DNA of 64,000 nt from Pampus argenteus (GCA_036937835.1 CM072863.1:15550001-15614000), one strand, 5' to 3'; counted from the stretch's first letter, positions 11,901 to 24,613 are shown. Notes: generated by a model from the letters alone, not told the origin. Made by a program: numbers and translations.

Positions 11901-14900
11901 AAAAACTCATTCAAACCATTGGCTATATTTTCCTATCTGTGGTCCTTTGGAAAGTAGCTTGCTTGCTGCACAGCTTCCATTTGCTGTTAATGTTGTAATG
12001 TTGACAATGTGATAACATGTCGGTTTTACAGCCGGTTAGTTGTTTTTTCTCTCTCCTTTATAATGATGGAGCTGGAAAAGAAGGTTTTGCTGCCTTGAAA
12101 ACAAACACTAAGTTTTCCAGTGTTAACACTTTTACCATTAAACCACCAATACCACAGTGCAATTAAAGGGACTGTTCATGTTCAGCGGGGCCCTCTGAGA
12201 ACTCAGTCCTTTGTGCAGCTCTGATGGCTACACACTTGGGGCCTTAACATTATTAAGAACACAAACTCTCCCCAGTCAGCTTGTGGAAGCCTTTCTTGCT
12301 CTGTGAAACAAAGTGTATGTAGGTTATTGCTCTGAACTGTGAATAATTCTGCGAGTGTGATGGAGAGCATGCAGCCAGACAAATCATATACTCTGGCCCT
12401 TAATATGCTACAAAACCATGCATAATGAATGGAGGAGAGAAAGGCATGGATTTGGGAGTGATCTCAGTCCTTCCACGTCCACACTACTAGTCAGTGTGTT
12501 CCAGTGTGAGCAGGCTGCAGTAGGATTTTGCATGCTGCCAATGTCGTGTCTGCAGGAGACTGTCCGTCTTTGTTTTTCTCAATTTCTCACTAGCTCTCTT
12601 ACTTTTTCCCTCTCTGACAATCATTTTGTCTAATACAATTCTTCTCTCTCTCTCTCTCAGTCTCACTCTCTCTCACTCTTCATTAATCTAATGCAGTTTT
12701 CTCACATTCATTCAACTCACTGCAGTCCTCACTTAAGCAGTCCTGTAGTGTAAAACTGTTGGGGTCTGTTCCACTAGCCAAACTGTCTTTCACCACGATC
12801 CCAAAAAAGAAAAGTCTACAGTTTCTTCATGCTGTCCATTGTGTAATGCTGACTCTCACCTTTCCTCTTTTTCTTTTTCTACTGTACTTTTAACCCTTTC
12901 TACTGCTCACTCACTGAGTTAATGAAGGGGGAATTGAGGTCACAATCTTAACATGATTTGTTTTCTTCTTCATGGTCATTAAACAGCACACTTGTTCCCG
13001 AAATCACTTATATCAGATTCGGTTTCGTTCACACTTGCAAATTTAAGCTTTCGCAAACATGTAACCAGTGGGAAGTAATACTGCCACAAGGTGTTTTAGG
13101 ATGGCTGAGTGGAGCTTTTGAAAATGCAGAGACATTGACAAGCAGACCACTGAGTATAAGAGAGCCATTACACAGACGTATGGCTCCTCCAAGAGGTCTA
13201 GCCCACGTGATGTCGTGAATAAATATACAAGGACCAATTATTGCTTATCACATTTTATCCAGCTCTGATGGTTTTTATGTTCTGTTTGACTTTGTGAAAT
13301 GTCCTTGATTTGAAACTAAGCAGATGAGTCGTTATGATCTCCTGATTAGCTCTCTGGTTTTCTTGACTGCACTGTATTGTAAGTGTGTAACTACTGTATG
13401 TGCATGTTGAACATCGCCGTGGGTTATTAGTAATCGAATCCAGTACGTGGCACACATGGTTACCTCTTGCACTCCAGTACAAATTGTAAAATGCAGGTCT
13501 CTCAATCACAACAGTGGCCTTTAATTTATTGGTGTGTGAGCACTCAGTGATGTACTGTTTGAACTGATGGGACAGAAACACACAGGGGCTGTTTTATAGT
13601 CCCTTTACTACTTACTTCGTTACTACTATACTTCATTTAATGCATCAGATTTTGACCTTTTTAGGCAGCTAAAATATAAATAATTAGTGTTAATATTTAA
13701 AATAGTGCAAATTGCAAAATACAAAATGCACTCTGCTAGAGTGGATTCAGTACACTTTTCCTACATGAATGGTATAGTGCAACCTCAAGTATACACATGT
13801 TTTATTAGGATTTGATAGAGAGTATATATTTTTACATTTGTCCTATCATTTATCATTATATATTTATTCATGTTTATTTATTTTCCATAACGTATTGGGA
13901 GTGCTGGTTTCTCCAAATCAGCACACTCCTGAAACACGTTTTGCAATGTGGACCCAAATGCAGGTTCAGATAAGGTTTAAGTTGAGTTGAATAAAGAGGA
14001 TTGAAAAGAAGGGAATGGAGGTGGAATGAGCGGGGAGGTAGCTGGCTGAGACAGAGGGCTAGAGGGTGGTGAGGAATGGCAGGACCAGCTGGGCAGGGCA
14101 GATGAATGATGGAGAATGGCAGGAGGTAGCAGGTGGTTAGGGGGTTGGAGCACAAGCAGGCAGGCGAGTAATGATCCTGAAGCACAGGAAAGGGAGATAG
14201 CAGTTAGCAAGGAATTCAACACAAGGAAACAATCAGTAAAAACACAACTTGATGATCTTGATGGAAGGCAGGTGTGTGAAATCAGCATGGGACCATGAGC
14301 TAGGAGAGTCAGGGAAGGAGCGCTACTTGGGATTTCAGAAATCTCAATGGCAATTTTCACAGTTTAAAAATTTAAATACAACATGATTAAAATAATCGGC
14401 AGGTTAATTAATCGTTGGTTTGTTTTGTTTTGTTTTTTTTGCCCTAGGCATGTGTTTATTAAGTAAAAGAAATTTGATTGATAAAAAGAATCACAGACAA
14501 AATCTATAAACATATGTAATGTAAGTGTTAAACGATCATGTATACACAAAAATGTAACATGTACATGCAGTATGTAACACGCTATACAGTAAAAGTTTGC
14601 ACATGCTCCAAATGCGAAGGGCAGTATAAGCTCTTCCTTTGATGAACTTGTGGCTACAGTGATGTCTAAACTATATAAAGTACAACACCACAACTACACA
14701 ACTGATATCACAGAAGAGTGGGCAGTACAATGAAAGAACAGATTACAGTAACCACCAGTATTCACATGGATTCAGCATAGAGATTAATTTTGTGTGTGCT
14801 AAATACAATAAATGTGTAATAATTCTCTTATAAAGAGAGAAACAAGTTTGTCATCATATTGATGTAAAGTACAAGGTCAAGTGACTGCATCACAGACACT

Positions 14901-16920
14901 GCTTTATTTGCCGAAGTGGTTCTGCACTGTTTCATCTCTCTCTCCCTCTCTCTCTCAGCTGACGTACTTGCCTCCACCGTGGGGGGACTGCAAGGCCACA
15001 GCAATGGACTCGGACTTCTTCAGCTCGTACAGCATCACAGCCTGCCGGATCGACTGTGAGACACGATATCTGGTGGAGAACTGCAACTGTAGGATGGTCC
15101 ATATGCCTGGTAAGAGCCAAACTTTTTAGGAGAAATTATTCTCACTTTTGGATACAGATATTCGTACATGCATTTATAAAGATGTAAACTTTCCAGTGTC
15201 TGTTCTTTACATCTTTACTGCATTTTACTGGCATTGGGCAGAGCCACATTGAAAAAGTCCTCAGGAATATGAAGCTATATACTTGTGCCCTGGACCCCAT
15301 TCCCATAGCTTTGCTCACATTATACATCCCTATTCTTAGCCCCCTGATCACCCAAACTTTCAATCTCTTTCTTCAGATTGGTAGTGTCCCATCTGCACTC
15401 AAGGTCGCAGTCATCCGCCTCCCTCCACAGGAAGCCCATCCAGGGCCAAGAAGTTCTTGCCAAATACAAATCAACCTCCCTTTCCATTATTATTTATTAT
15501 TTATTGTTTATTTTGGTGACAAAACCAATTCTTAAAGAACTAACAGCTTTTTTTGCCACCGAGTGCAGAAAATGAGATACTTTCACATGCCAGTGGATCA
15601 GAAAACTCAACTATTTTCACTTTGTGTTTGTGCAGTGATTACAGCTGGCATTTGCTGTCTACCTCATACATTTAATCACTGTGTGGCATCTCAGATGGCA
15701 AATTGAAAATGAATTTGGCACAGAGGAAACATTTTGATCTGGCCTCTGTTAACCCGCACTCGTACGTCTGGTAATTGTTAATGTCTTTCTCCTCAATCAC
15801 AGTCACTTTCAGATCTGTGTTTGAATTTAGATAGCCAGACAATCTGTCCGTGTGATAATCAGGATTAGCAGCTGTCTTACAGTGATTGTGCACTTGATTA
15901 ATGTGAGTCTTCAGAGAACTCCCCAGTTAAAATCCTCTGCCCTGTGAAATGTGCTCTGTTCCTATTCATCTCCCCTATCTTCGTAGAGTACATTTTAAAT
16001 AAATGCAATTTAGCAATCCTTCATTCTTCAACTAGGACATGTCTTTTTCCTGTGTTGGCCTGATAGAGGGAGAGGGATGGTTTAGCTGCCAGGTAGTGAA
16101 AGATGGAGAGGGTGACAGAGGCAAAGGTGACGAGACTAAAAGTAATAATGAGAGGCTGCAAAAGCACAAAAGTTGATGAAATAATTTACGAGATTAGATC
16201 CAATTCGTGACTGATATCCAGTGTTGATAAGGATAGTAATGACATTGGCTGAGACAAAATAAATTATAAGCACAGATCTCCTCATCGTCTGTGCTTCCTC
16301 TTCTTCCCTTGCTCCTTCATTTTGTTCAAACTGAGAACATTGTGTTTGTCTTTTCTTAGGAGATGCCCCATACTGCACCCCGGAGCAGTACAAGGAGTGT
16401 GCAGATCCTGCCTTGGGTAAGAAGATAACCCAGCATGCTACGCATGCGTGTGTGTACACACTGTCCTCTGTGTATGTCCCACTGTTCAGGGCCTCTCATC
16501 TAAGCTGATAACAGATAATAGTGTTCCTTCAGCCTGATGGTAGCCATTCTCAAATACTAAATCTCAGGCCTGGCACTGAGGCTCTCCCTTTTCACACCCC
16601 CCTTCTCTCCATCAGCTGATACCTTTCAGGTCTTTCATGTCTGTTGCTTGTTTTCTTATTGACTTGCAATCTCTCGCTCTTTCATGACATCGTCTCACGT
16701 GTCTGCCTCTGGCTGCTGCTGTCTCTCTGACTCTGTCAGCGTGTCTTATATCTTTTGTATTTCTTATAAGGGTCTCTGGGATCTCTCCTCTCGGCGTCTT
16801 TGCACAACACTCACAAGTTTTCTTTGATGCCTTTAACTCTGTCAGGATTTTGTTTTGTTTCAGGTTGTCGTCCTGACAACCTGACAATAATTCTACCTGT
16901 CTCTATGTCTTCCCTTTTTC

Positions 16921-16963
<43 letters not shown>

Positions 16964-19900
16964 TTCTGTCTGCCTTTTTTTTTCAGACTTTCTTGTCGAG
17001 AAAGACAATGACTATTGTGTGTGCGAGACGCCATGCAACTTGACGCGTTACGGTAAAGAGATGTCTTTTGTCAAGATACCCAGCAAAGCATCAGCCAAGT
17101 ACCTTGCAAAGAAATTCAACAAGACAGAGCAGTACATAGCGTAAGTATATCGAATTTGTGTTATTCATCCAAGAATGAGCTTGGATCTTTCATCAGAGTT
17201 TTACTTCTTATTACAACAAATTTTCTACTGCTCGCTGCTAAGTTGATACACATGAAGCACTTGAAAATCAAACTTTGAATAAGAATGAAAATAAAAAAAG
17301 ATCTTAAAAGCATTTCTATCCCTCCATTATCATAAAATCAGGAGTGTATGGATATGCAAATATTTTTAGTTTAACTGCTGGACACAAGATGTCTTCTACT
17401 TCAGTGTGAAGTCAATTCTCAGTGTACGTGCACTGGAGGTTTCTAGTTTCCACATCACAGTTTTGTAAGTTGGATATTGTCCCACCATTTGTTTCAAGGC
17501 TAGTTGTCACAAAATCTAGTAACAATACATAACTTTGCATACATAACTGTCATAAATGAAGGTCAAACATGAACAGTGAAGTAAGGCAGTTATTGTTGGA
17601 ATCAATGTGATTATATTCATATCATGTAAAGGTTTTACAAATTATGTTGTCCAAATTAAGGATTCTAAGTAAATTGTAATCAAATGGTAATAAAAACTTA
17701 GATAAGTTCACAATTTCTGTCTTAAAACAATACTTGTGTGCCCACATGAAGATTGAAGCAGGTTTTGCTCTCTGTAATCGTTCCTTCTGTTCATACTGAA
17801 CCTTTGAAAGATCCCCTCCAGTTGCACATATTTGCTATATTGTGGGACATATTGTTAAGATATTCGAATTTCTACTTTCATATTGCTTTCAACAGTTTCA
17901 ACCTATCTTCCTGTCAGCTTTTCTTGTCCTCTCCTGTGATGATTTCCCACATTTCCAAAAAATGTCTTTCAATAACTTCCAGGGAAATTGTACAAGTAAA
18001 TAGTTTCCAGCTTTTTGGTCTTAAAATGTAAGAAAGTTTCTTCAGGCATTAAAAAAAAAACACATTTGCAGTTAAAATGCATCGTACCTCTGCCATAATG
18101 GTTTTTCTCGTGTATAATTGCTTAGCTGTACAGTGCTTAATGAGGCTCAGATGTTGCCTGTGTGGGACGCAGACTAAGATATGATGTTTGCCATCGTTTT
18201 AAACCACTTTAGTGAATCAACACCCATAAAGCTGCACTTGATGCAAGGTCACAACATTTGTGTCAGTTACGAGTGGGAGCAAGATATAAAAAAAAAATGA
18301 CCTACACTTTTTTAACGAATAGCATAATGTGTCTTTTTGGGGTGATGTTCCCTTTTAGCAGCCTTCGTAATGGCTCCTGTTATCTAACTGATGTTCCCAT
18401 TCAGGTAAGGAAACACAACAAGGAGCTTCCGGTCAAAGCTTAACTTTATCAGCCAAATTCTGAGTGTTTCTTTGCCAAATCTACTGAAAAGATCAAAAGT
18501 AGTTCAAAGAAATGAGGAGAGGGTGCAATAACTGTTGAATTTTTTATCTATCATTCCCAGTGGAGCTGTCGAGGACAAGATAATTACACCATATGTAGTC
18601 AGAGCTCTAGAAATCCTTTCACTTCTCCCTTCAGAAAGTTTCAAATCCCTCTGGAAAGATGTGAGTCCATCCAGTCCATTTTTGACTGGCCATATTTCCA
18701 AGTAATGTCAATCTGATGAGTATTAGCCAGGAGAGTTCTGGTATCTGTGCTTTACAGTGCTTAGTGGCGTGAAACTAAAGTCTTTGACAGGACTTGGACT
18801 GTCTTTCTGCTTGAACAGAGAGAGAGAGAGAGAGACTCAGATAGGCTCATAGCTTCACCGGCTATGTGACAGCAGCTCTGATCAGAGGTAGCAGGTTAAC
18901 TTACTAAGGAATAAGAGCACCTGACAGTGAGGAAGCATCATTCAAACTGCAGGTTGACATTTCACACAGGTCAGGAAAAAACACACAAGAATGTTAGAAA
19001 TAAGATTAAAAAAAAAAAAACACAGTGACAGTAGATCAGTGATTCCTGACTAAGGGTACTTGTACCTCAGGGGCTACTTCTCAGGTTTCACCATTTTCCA
19101 ATGCATTATTATTTTGTGGCATTTTTCAAAATATATGTGAGACTTTTTAAATACTGTCTTTTTTTAAATAAGTTGGTCTCTTTCTACATTTAGCGCTTTC
19201 ATGCTGCCATTATATTCACCCCACCATCTCTGCCCAGTCGTCACAGATTCATCACTTCATCACTTCATTAATCTCTTCAGCCTCATAAGTCACAGCAGAA
19301 GTCATTAGCCACCACCACCACCACTAGGATCCGGACGCCAAGAGGGTATTTATCTTGCTGTCGCTCAGTGTTAATGTCCCTCGGTTACAAAATCTCAAGA
19401 CTTAAATATCATGATTATGTGTATAATAAACAAACATCCATTCATTTGTCGCTCCTAATGGAAATCATTATGTCCTCACCGTTGTCACACTGCGGTTCCA
19501 GTTTACCATGTGTTGCAAATCACTCGCGATCTTGTTTGTGTGCTTTATGAAAATGTGAAAGTGCTACTAAGTGTCTGGCACATATTCACAAACATTAATA
19601 CCATACATAATCTACAAAAAAAATATTGTATGGATGTGTTACAAATATTCAAATATTTACCACGAACAAGAGTGCAAGCTTGACTGTCCCTGAATCGCCT
19701 CTTGTTGCAATGTCCACCAGTCATCAGCCATTTGAACCTCTCAAAGATACCACTGTAGCTGTAACACAAAGTCAAGATGAATTTACTTAAAGAGACTAGA
19801 CCAGTTTGACTTGCACTTGTAGGCTATTAACTGGCTCCCTGTATTGCCTACCAAGTAATACAAGAACATAGGATTGATCCATTACTCAATAACCTGAACA

Positions 19901-22900
19901 TTCATCATCATTTTTAAGATATTGTCCCTTGTCTCAGACCTTTGGAACCGTCAACTATCATTGCATATAAATGTACCTATTCGTTATCTTTATTGATGCC
20001 AAATGCACTACCTGAGGATATCACAATTACTAAAAAGCAACAACGGGACAATATTGGTATGGTGATAAAGCTAGATAAAATATATTCTGTGTAAAACTTT
20101 TGAAAGTCTTAGGCCACCTGAAGAATTAGGTTGACAAATTACATTTATTCACTAAACTAAAATTAATATCAAATTATATCAGTGTCGGTCTTAAGAAATC
20201 ATAAATGATGGTTGAATGAATGGTGTTAGCGTGGGTAGCGTTAACTAGCTAGCTTTTCCGTGTAGCACCTTTTTCGTGTTCACTAGCCTCGTGTTCAGAG
20301 ATTTCTTCCATTACAGGTTGTTCTTCAACTTTGTCTTGTTTCTTTATTGTTTTTCCAGCTTATTCATTTGTTTTGCCCACTTATATCTTACTTTTCTTTA
20401 TTGAGTTACATGTAGTTTGAAGGTTTATTTTCCGACTCAGGAGATTTAATTACCAATGCTCCTTCTCTCTTTCTCTTTTGTCCACCTGAAATAAAAAATG
20501 TTTTTGTTTTTTTGTTTTTTCAGTCTGAATTGCTGCCTGTGGCTTTGTCTATCAAGGCCGAGGGCCAGTATGGGGCTGTAAACAAACTGAAGTGAAAACC
20601 CGCCTCAAATGTTTAGAAGATAGCACATAGTACGACAATTCTGCAGTGCGGCTTTCATAAAAAGGTTCAGGCAGGTATCCAACAGAGGTGTGACGTAATG
20701 AGGTAAGAAAGGGAGAGAGGAGCCACGAGCAGGTATTGTTGTCCTGGCAGAGTTAATGAGGTTTAACATTATGTCACTCCAGCTAGTCTTCTTACATAGA
20801 ATGACTAAATATCTATCATCTGGGAACATAATCATTACATATTGTGTAGATCACATTACAAAAAAACAAAATAATGACTGTTCAATCAATCAATATTGTG
20901 TCAGCTGTCAGAATGTATGACAGAGAAACACTGCTAGGAGACATAAGAAGATAATTTACAAGAAAGAAGCTAGAAGAAGATCATCATCTAAGCCCCTACG
21001 TTGCATAGTGTCTAGTGTACATGTACAGTATCCTATAAAAACATGACAGTTGGTGTCAAATGTAGGGCTACTTGAGCTTATCTGACAGGACTGTATGTCC
21101 GAGGTAGGTTGAGATCACTTTCATGGTGTTTACGAAGGGCATTTAATGAGCTGGAGCTGGAAGTTAATCACCCTCATGGAACGAGCAGATGCTGCGTGCT
21201 CATTTTGTATTAGTATACATCTCCATCTCCACATGATCATACATCGCTGTAATTTGCATTTTGTTGTTTCAACTCTCCGCCCTCGGCTTCACCACCACGA
21301 CTGACAGATCATCACTTGTCTTGACTAAAATGTAAGTAATAAAAGAGTTCACAAAGTACAACAAAGAATAACTACAAAGTTGAGTTGTGGTTTTGATCTC
21401 AACCTCAGTGGGGTGTGAAGTCTGAGTTGGTGGTCACAGAGAGGATATTCAGGAATCAAAATAATAGCCTGTCTTGCCCTGGGCCTTTAAACTGATCCCC
21501 TTTCTTTTTTTTCTGCTGAAGTCACGAGTTTCAGACATGAACACGGAGTGAAATCAAAATAGCCGTCATTATTTCTTTTGTATTCCTCTATAACCAGGCC
21601 CACCTAGGGGAAATGAGTTATTTGCTCAACTTGATTTATTTGCTGTTATCTGCAGGAAGCGGCAGACTCACCAGTCATCCTCTTCGCCAGAGGACGTTGA
21701 TGGAAAAATGTAAATTGTGACATTTGAATATGTGACTTAAAACCGCATGCTTCCCTCTCTGTTTACAGTGATAACATTTTGGTTCTGGATATCTACTTTG
21801 AAGCGCTGAACTACGAAACCATTGAACAAAAGAAAGCCTACGAATTGGCAGGCCTTCTGGGTAAGGAAATGGCTGGCACACATTTTCTTGGGAAAAGATA
21901 ATATGTGGTATCCAACGTGACAGATGCTTTTGATCCAAAGTGACAGTAAGACAAGTGCTTGCAATTTTATAATAGGTGTTCAGTTCCCAGAAGACACAAA
22001 ACAACAAGCAACAAGACAAAACTGTCTCTTTAATCTATCTTGGCTCTTTGACTACTGTTTTGCATACATCTATGTATTCTCTTTATCTCATTCACACTTT
22101 ACACCTTTCAGACAGAAATAATCATGAACAGTATGTTGCAAACTGATCTTTGATTTCCCTCTGTATGATTCTTATTTTAATTTGTCTTTCCAGGTGATAT
22201 TGGAGGTCAGATGGGCCTCTTCATTGGAGCTAGCATCCTCACCATTCTCGAACTCTTTGACTACCTATATGAGGTATATAAGTATCCCCATCTCTATATC
22301 ATCATTAGGAGCCTCTTACATGATAAGTGCGGTGCATTGTTTATGTAAATTTGTGATGCTCTATTATTATTATTATTATTATATATTTACTCACAAAATT
22401 GAGTTTTTCGTACATTAGCATCCATACTAAGTACGTGTTTCAGCGAGTGTGATGAACCGTCTGTCCCTCACAACCCTGCAGCCCATCTCACACATCTCAG
22501 CAGCAGCAACACTGAATAAATTAACATTTTGGATGTATTATATTTTAGATTAGTCAGACCATTCCTGTCCATTCTCATTAGAGTAATTCTCTGTTGCATG
22601 CTTCCTCTACGCTTTCTACCAGCAATGCAGAGATTTCTGTGTGTTTCTGTTAGTCCTTGGTTGTGTGTGTGTGCTAGATGGACAGGGGGAATAGCAGCAC
22701 AGGTCCACCTGCTCATGTGCAGTATCGATGCGCAAACATAATTATAGATGCATAAAATCAATCTCATTTGAATTTCTGCCTGGGCGTCTTTGCCTTTTTT
22801 CAGGTGATCAAGTACAAGCTGTGCCGATGCATGAAGAAGAAACACAAAGGCCGCAGCAACAACAACGACCGGGGAGCTGTGCTGAGTCTGGATGATGTGA

Positions 22901-23470
22901 AACGCCATGTCAGTAGGCCGCTGCTCAGTACTCTCACTATGTCAGACTGCATTGCTTTGACAGGGACACGCTCTCTTCTTTTTCTTCACTGGTCACAAGT
23001 GTAACAGGAATGAAGAAGGATGAAACGATGGTGGTGAGGAGAGGGATGAAGGAAGCAAGGGAGGGAAAGCGATTTGGATGAGAGGATGAGAAAATTGAGA
23101 GAGAAGTAGGAGAGTGTAAAATGGCTTGAATTTAATCAAAGTTTGGGGACAGGACCAGCAGGGACAGGTCTGAATTAGAGAGTGTGACAGCTCACTTATT
23201 TCCAAGTGTAAATGAAGCCAGTGCACTTTAATTGTAAGTCTGAGTCTGGGCAGAGAAAAACGGAAAGATGTGCTCCTCATCTGATCTGCTTTCCAGACTT
23301 CCATCTTTTTCCATCCACTTTGATTATTTTCAGCGTTTTTTAAGACTTTTAAATACTCTAGAGAATTTCTTAGGAATCTGTTTTCCCTCCCCTCCTGGCA
23401 CAGCTTGTTGCTCCTGCTGTGTTTTTTTCACAGGGCATTTTCACAATTCAGGGCATGTTCATGATTGTTT

Positions 23471-23505
<35 letters not shown>

Positions 23506-23685
23506 CTGCTCCTGCTGATCATTTCTTTCTTCTCTCTTCTGTCCTCCTTTCTCCTTTATCTTCTTCCTTTCTCCTCATTTCTCTCTCAGTCTCCTTGCGA
23601 GAACCTGCGTACACCATCAACATATCCTGGCAACATGCTACCTCATCACCCGGGCCAGGGTAACTTTGAAGACTTCACTTGCTGA
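531..23685 (+). CDS. asic1: Acid-sensing ion channel 1, ASIC1b-type N-terminus (10 coding exons)
   Basis: Predicted trimeric, amiloride-sensitive Na+ channel of the ENaC/DEG family in the neuronal plasma membrane. Coding exons: 531-1145, 7138-7288, 9894-10021, 14959-15109, 16360-16416, 16987-17140, 21769-21860, 22194-22273, 22804-22908, 23590-23685; all introns are GT-AG and the phases join to 542 aa. Seen: HG gating motif at residues 30-31, TM1 about 44-62, FPAVTICN after TM1, a cysteine-rich ectodomain containing RYGKCYTFNSG and CRIDCETRYLVENCNC, N-glycosylation sequons NFS, NLT and NKT, the GAS selectivity filter at 461-463 in TM2, and a C-terminal FEDFTC tail like the PICK1/PDZ ligand of ASIC1. 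Exons 2-10 are very close to mammalian ASIC1. Exon 1 resembles the ASIC1b alternative start (ends CGPRNFST, compared with CGPHNFSV) but is divergent and has an extra Gly/Glu/Pro-rich stretch at about 138-156. Which fish paralogue (asic1a/b/c) this is cannot be decided here. Confidence 0.95.
2590..2760. repeat. Teleost interspersed repeat fragment
   Basis: The segment containing GACGTTTCACCTTTCATCC followed by CTTCTTCAGTTC resembles a terminal sequence I know from many fish genomes, where it belongs to a retroelement-like family (possibly Penelope-like). The family name is from memory and uncertain; the borders are approximate. Confidence 0.45.
5861..5947. repeat. (TGTC)n tetranucleotide array
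   Basis: About 21 units of TGTC with a single interruption (TCTC). All three forward frames read open as SVCL-type repeats, so open frames here are artefacts. Confidence 0.95.
6395..6508 (-). repeat. Fragment of GGCTGCAAC-terminal teleost repeat family
   Basis: Reads as the reverse complement of the head of a family whose other copies lie at 6528, 29924 and elsewhere: a GGACTGCTGG segment, then TTGGGCTTTGGGAAAT, then TTATAGACTAAA, ending near TTAGTTGCACCCC. Family assignment is by sequence likeness within this window plus memory of percomorph repeats. Confidence 0.6.
6528..6735 (+). repeat. Fragment of GGCTGCAAC-terminal teleost repeat family
   Basis: Begins AGGGCTGCAACTAA, then shows the family landmarks TTTGGTCTAGTAAAATGT, ATTCAGTTTACAGTC and GACAAAGAAAAGCAG, and a tail ending ATCAATTATCAAAACAG. 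It faces the copy at 6395-6508, so the two form a head-to-head inverted pair about 20 bases apart. Probably a non-autonomous DNA transposon or similar relic. Confidence 0.65.
7289..9893 (+). other. asic1 intron 2
   Basis: Donor GTAAGC, acceptor CAACAG, phase 1. Contains a probable interspersed repeat at 8370-8700; otherwise AT-rich with nothing I can name. Confidence 0.6.
8370..8700. repeat. Probable teleost interspersed repeat
   Basis: Contains CCTCTGCAGATAATTCATCT, GTAAAAACCTCCTGAATGAT and a later AACTCCCATGATCC segment, in the order I remember from a dispersed fish repeat. Borders and family name are unknown; the call rests on memory. Confidence 0.4.
10400..10520. repeat. Teleost interspersed repeat (ACTCCATTAC type)
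   Basis: Contains ACTCCATTACC, AGTCCTGCATTCAAAGTCCT and TACTTAAAAGTATCAAAAG in the order of a very common fish repeat known to me from memory. It is AT-rich and has no coding potential. Confidence 0.5.
10851..11123 (-). pseudogene. Degraded hAT-type (ZBED-like) transposase fragment
   Basis: A 90-codon minus-strand frame includes a segment reading VKNSILEYLN, then CEDPEFEELI, then VTMLEPCFHTW. This spacing resembles the part of ZBED/hAT transposases where a helix with Y-x-DPE is followed by ATxLDPRFK. Here LDPRFK has become LEPCFH and the frame stops soon after, so it would be a dead remnant. No BED finger or catalytic residues are seen. A chance frame is possible. Confidence 0.4.
13940..14300. 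repeat. Purine-rich probable mobile-element fragment
   Basis: The start GTGGACCCAAATGCAGGTTC followed by a long G/A-rich stretch with AGCTGGC and GGCAGG motifs resembles the terminal region of a dispersed fish element I know from memory. The minus-strand open frames at 13874-14360 are low-complexity shadows of it. Confidence 0.4.
14381..14447 (-). repeat. Short fragment of GGCTGCAAC-terminal repeat family
   Basis: AAAATAATCGGCAGGTTAAT followed by TAATCGTTGG matches the head of the family in reverse orientation, degraded. Short and weak. Confidence 0.4.
15110..16359 (+). other. asic1 intron 4 with LINE relic
   Basis: Donor GTAAGA, acceptor TTCTTAG, phase 1. Carries the reverse-transcriptase fragment at 15248-15490; the remainder shows nothing I recognise. 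Confidence 0.65.
15248..15490 (+). mobile_element. Non-LTR retrotransposon reverse-transcriptase fragment (Rex1/L2-like)
   Basis: Translation from 15248 gives IEKVLRNMK, then CALDPIPIALL, SPLITQTFNLFLQIGSVPSA and LKVAVIRLP. A shift of frame near 15428 then gives KPIQGQEVLAKYKSTSLS. This follows the order of the N-terminal reverse-transcriptase block of vertebrate L2/Rex1-type LINEs (DPIPT, GxVPxxLKxAxIxPxxKKP, LxNYRPISNLPF). It has at least one frameshift and lacks the catalytic YxDD region, so it is a dead 5'-and-3'-truncated piece. Same strand as asic1. Confidence 0.75.
16921..16959. repeat. (CT)n tract before asic1 exon 6
   Basis: A CT dinucleotide run 27 bases before the acceptor at 16986. 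It lengthens the polypyrimidine tract of that 3' splice site. Confidence 0.85.
17141..21768 (+). other. asic1 intron 6 (about 4.6 kb)
   Basis: Donor GTAAGT, acceptor TTTACAG. AT-rich, with a short (GA)n run at about 18818-18833 and several oligo-A runs. No gene, RNA or named repeat is supported here. Confidence 0.6.
22909..23589 (+). other. asic1 intron 9
   Basis: Donor GTCAGT, a somewhat weak site, and acceptor CTCTCAG after a CT run at about 23475-23500. The frame stays open past the donor to a stop at 23002-23004, so retention of the intron would give a different C-terminal tail. Confidence 0.6.
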
Positions 23686-24427
23686 GCGGACCCGGGTGAG
23701 GCATCAAAGTGCGTGTTATGCAACCAAAGTCAACCATACAACAAGACTATCCAGCATGGCAGTGCGAGGAACTGATAGTCAAATGGAGGCACTTCTTTTC
23801 ATAGAGAAAAACGGACAAATCAAATACAACAAGGAACTTTCACCCGAGACCAAGTGGAGAGTATATCCCAAACATAAAAATATCTCAAATTTCTGGAGAA
23901 CATTTCATGCAGCACTCTAAACTCTCTCTGTCTGTGTTTTCCTCTGGAATACTGCCGCAAAGGATGCTCGTGGAGAAACCTTGCCAACACAGACCTCTCT
24001 TTCAAAAGACAAAAAAATATGAAAAAATAAGGAAAAATGTATTATCTCATCATAGACAGATGATCAGAAAAAGAGCTCCCATGTCTTTATATAACACAGA
24101 AATACACAATGGTTTCACAGAACACTGGCCTGCTAGAGGGACAAATATACATACTGCTTACTCCACTGTACATGTAGCAACATCTGTAACTGTTGCAGCC
24201 CTCCATAAAAAAAAAACAATTGGACTCTGTGTAGTTTGTATGAGAATGTATCTATGTTCACAATGAGTGTGGTCGGTGTCTGCGGGGAAGTTTTCGGGGG
24301 GTTGACAGCTTGTGGTTGTGGTGGAGGTGCATCATCTACCATTTAAAAAGATTTCAGGTATCATCATGTAAATGCATGCTTGTATTTGTCTAGTGCATGT
24401 TCTTCATTTCATTTCTAATTTAGACTT

Positions 24428-24562
24428 CATATGTATGTATGTGTATGTATATATATATAATGTGTGTGTGTATATATATGTGTGTGTATATATATATATA
24501 TATATGCATATGTATATATGCATATCTATATCTATATATATGCATATGTATATATGCATATG

Positions 24563-24613
<51 letters not shown>

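Larger units (their letters stand above)
10022..14958 (+). other. asic1 intron 3 (about 4.9 kb)
   Basis: Donor GTACGT, acceptor CTCTCAG preceded by a CT-rich tract. Contains repeat fragments at 10400-10520, 10851-11123 (possible hAT transposase remnant, minus strand), 13940-14300 and 14381-14447, and a short CT tract at 12642-12658. No host exon is evident apart from these. Confidence 0.6.

Noticed and set aside
13874..14360. Long minus-strand frames rich in Ser/Pro/Leu
   Set aside because: Opposite strand of a purine-rich repeat fragment; low-complexity composition, no motif.
19825..20060. Possible LINE 3' end (a stretch reading like NWLPV and later LWNRQLSLHI)
   Set aside because: Only two short matches to reverse-transcriptase tails with stops between; too weak to call.
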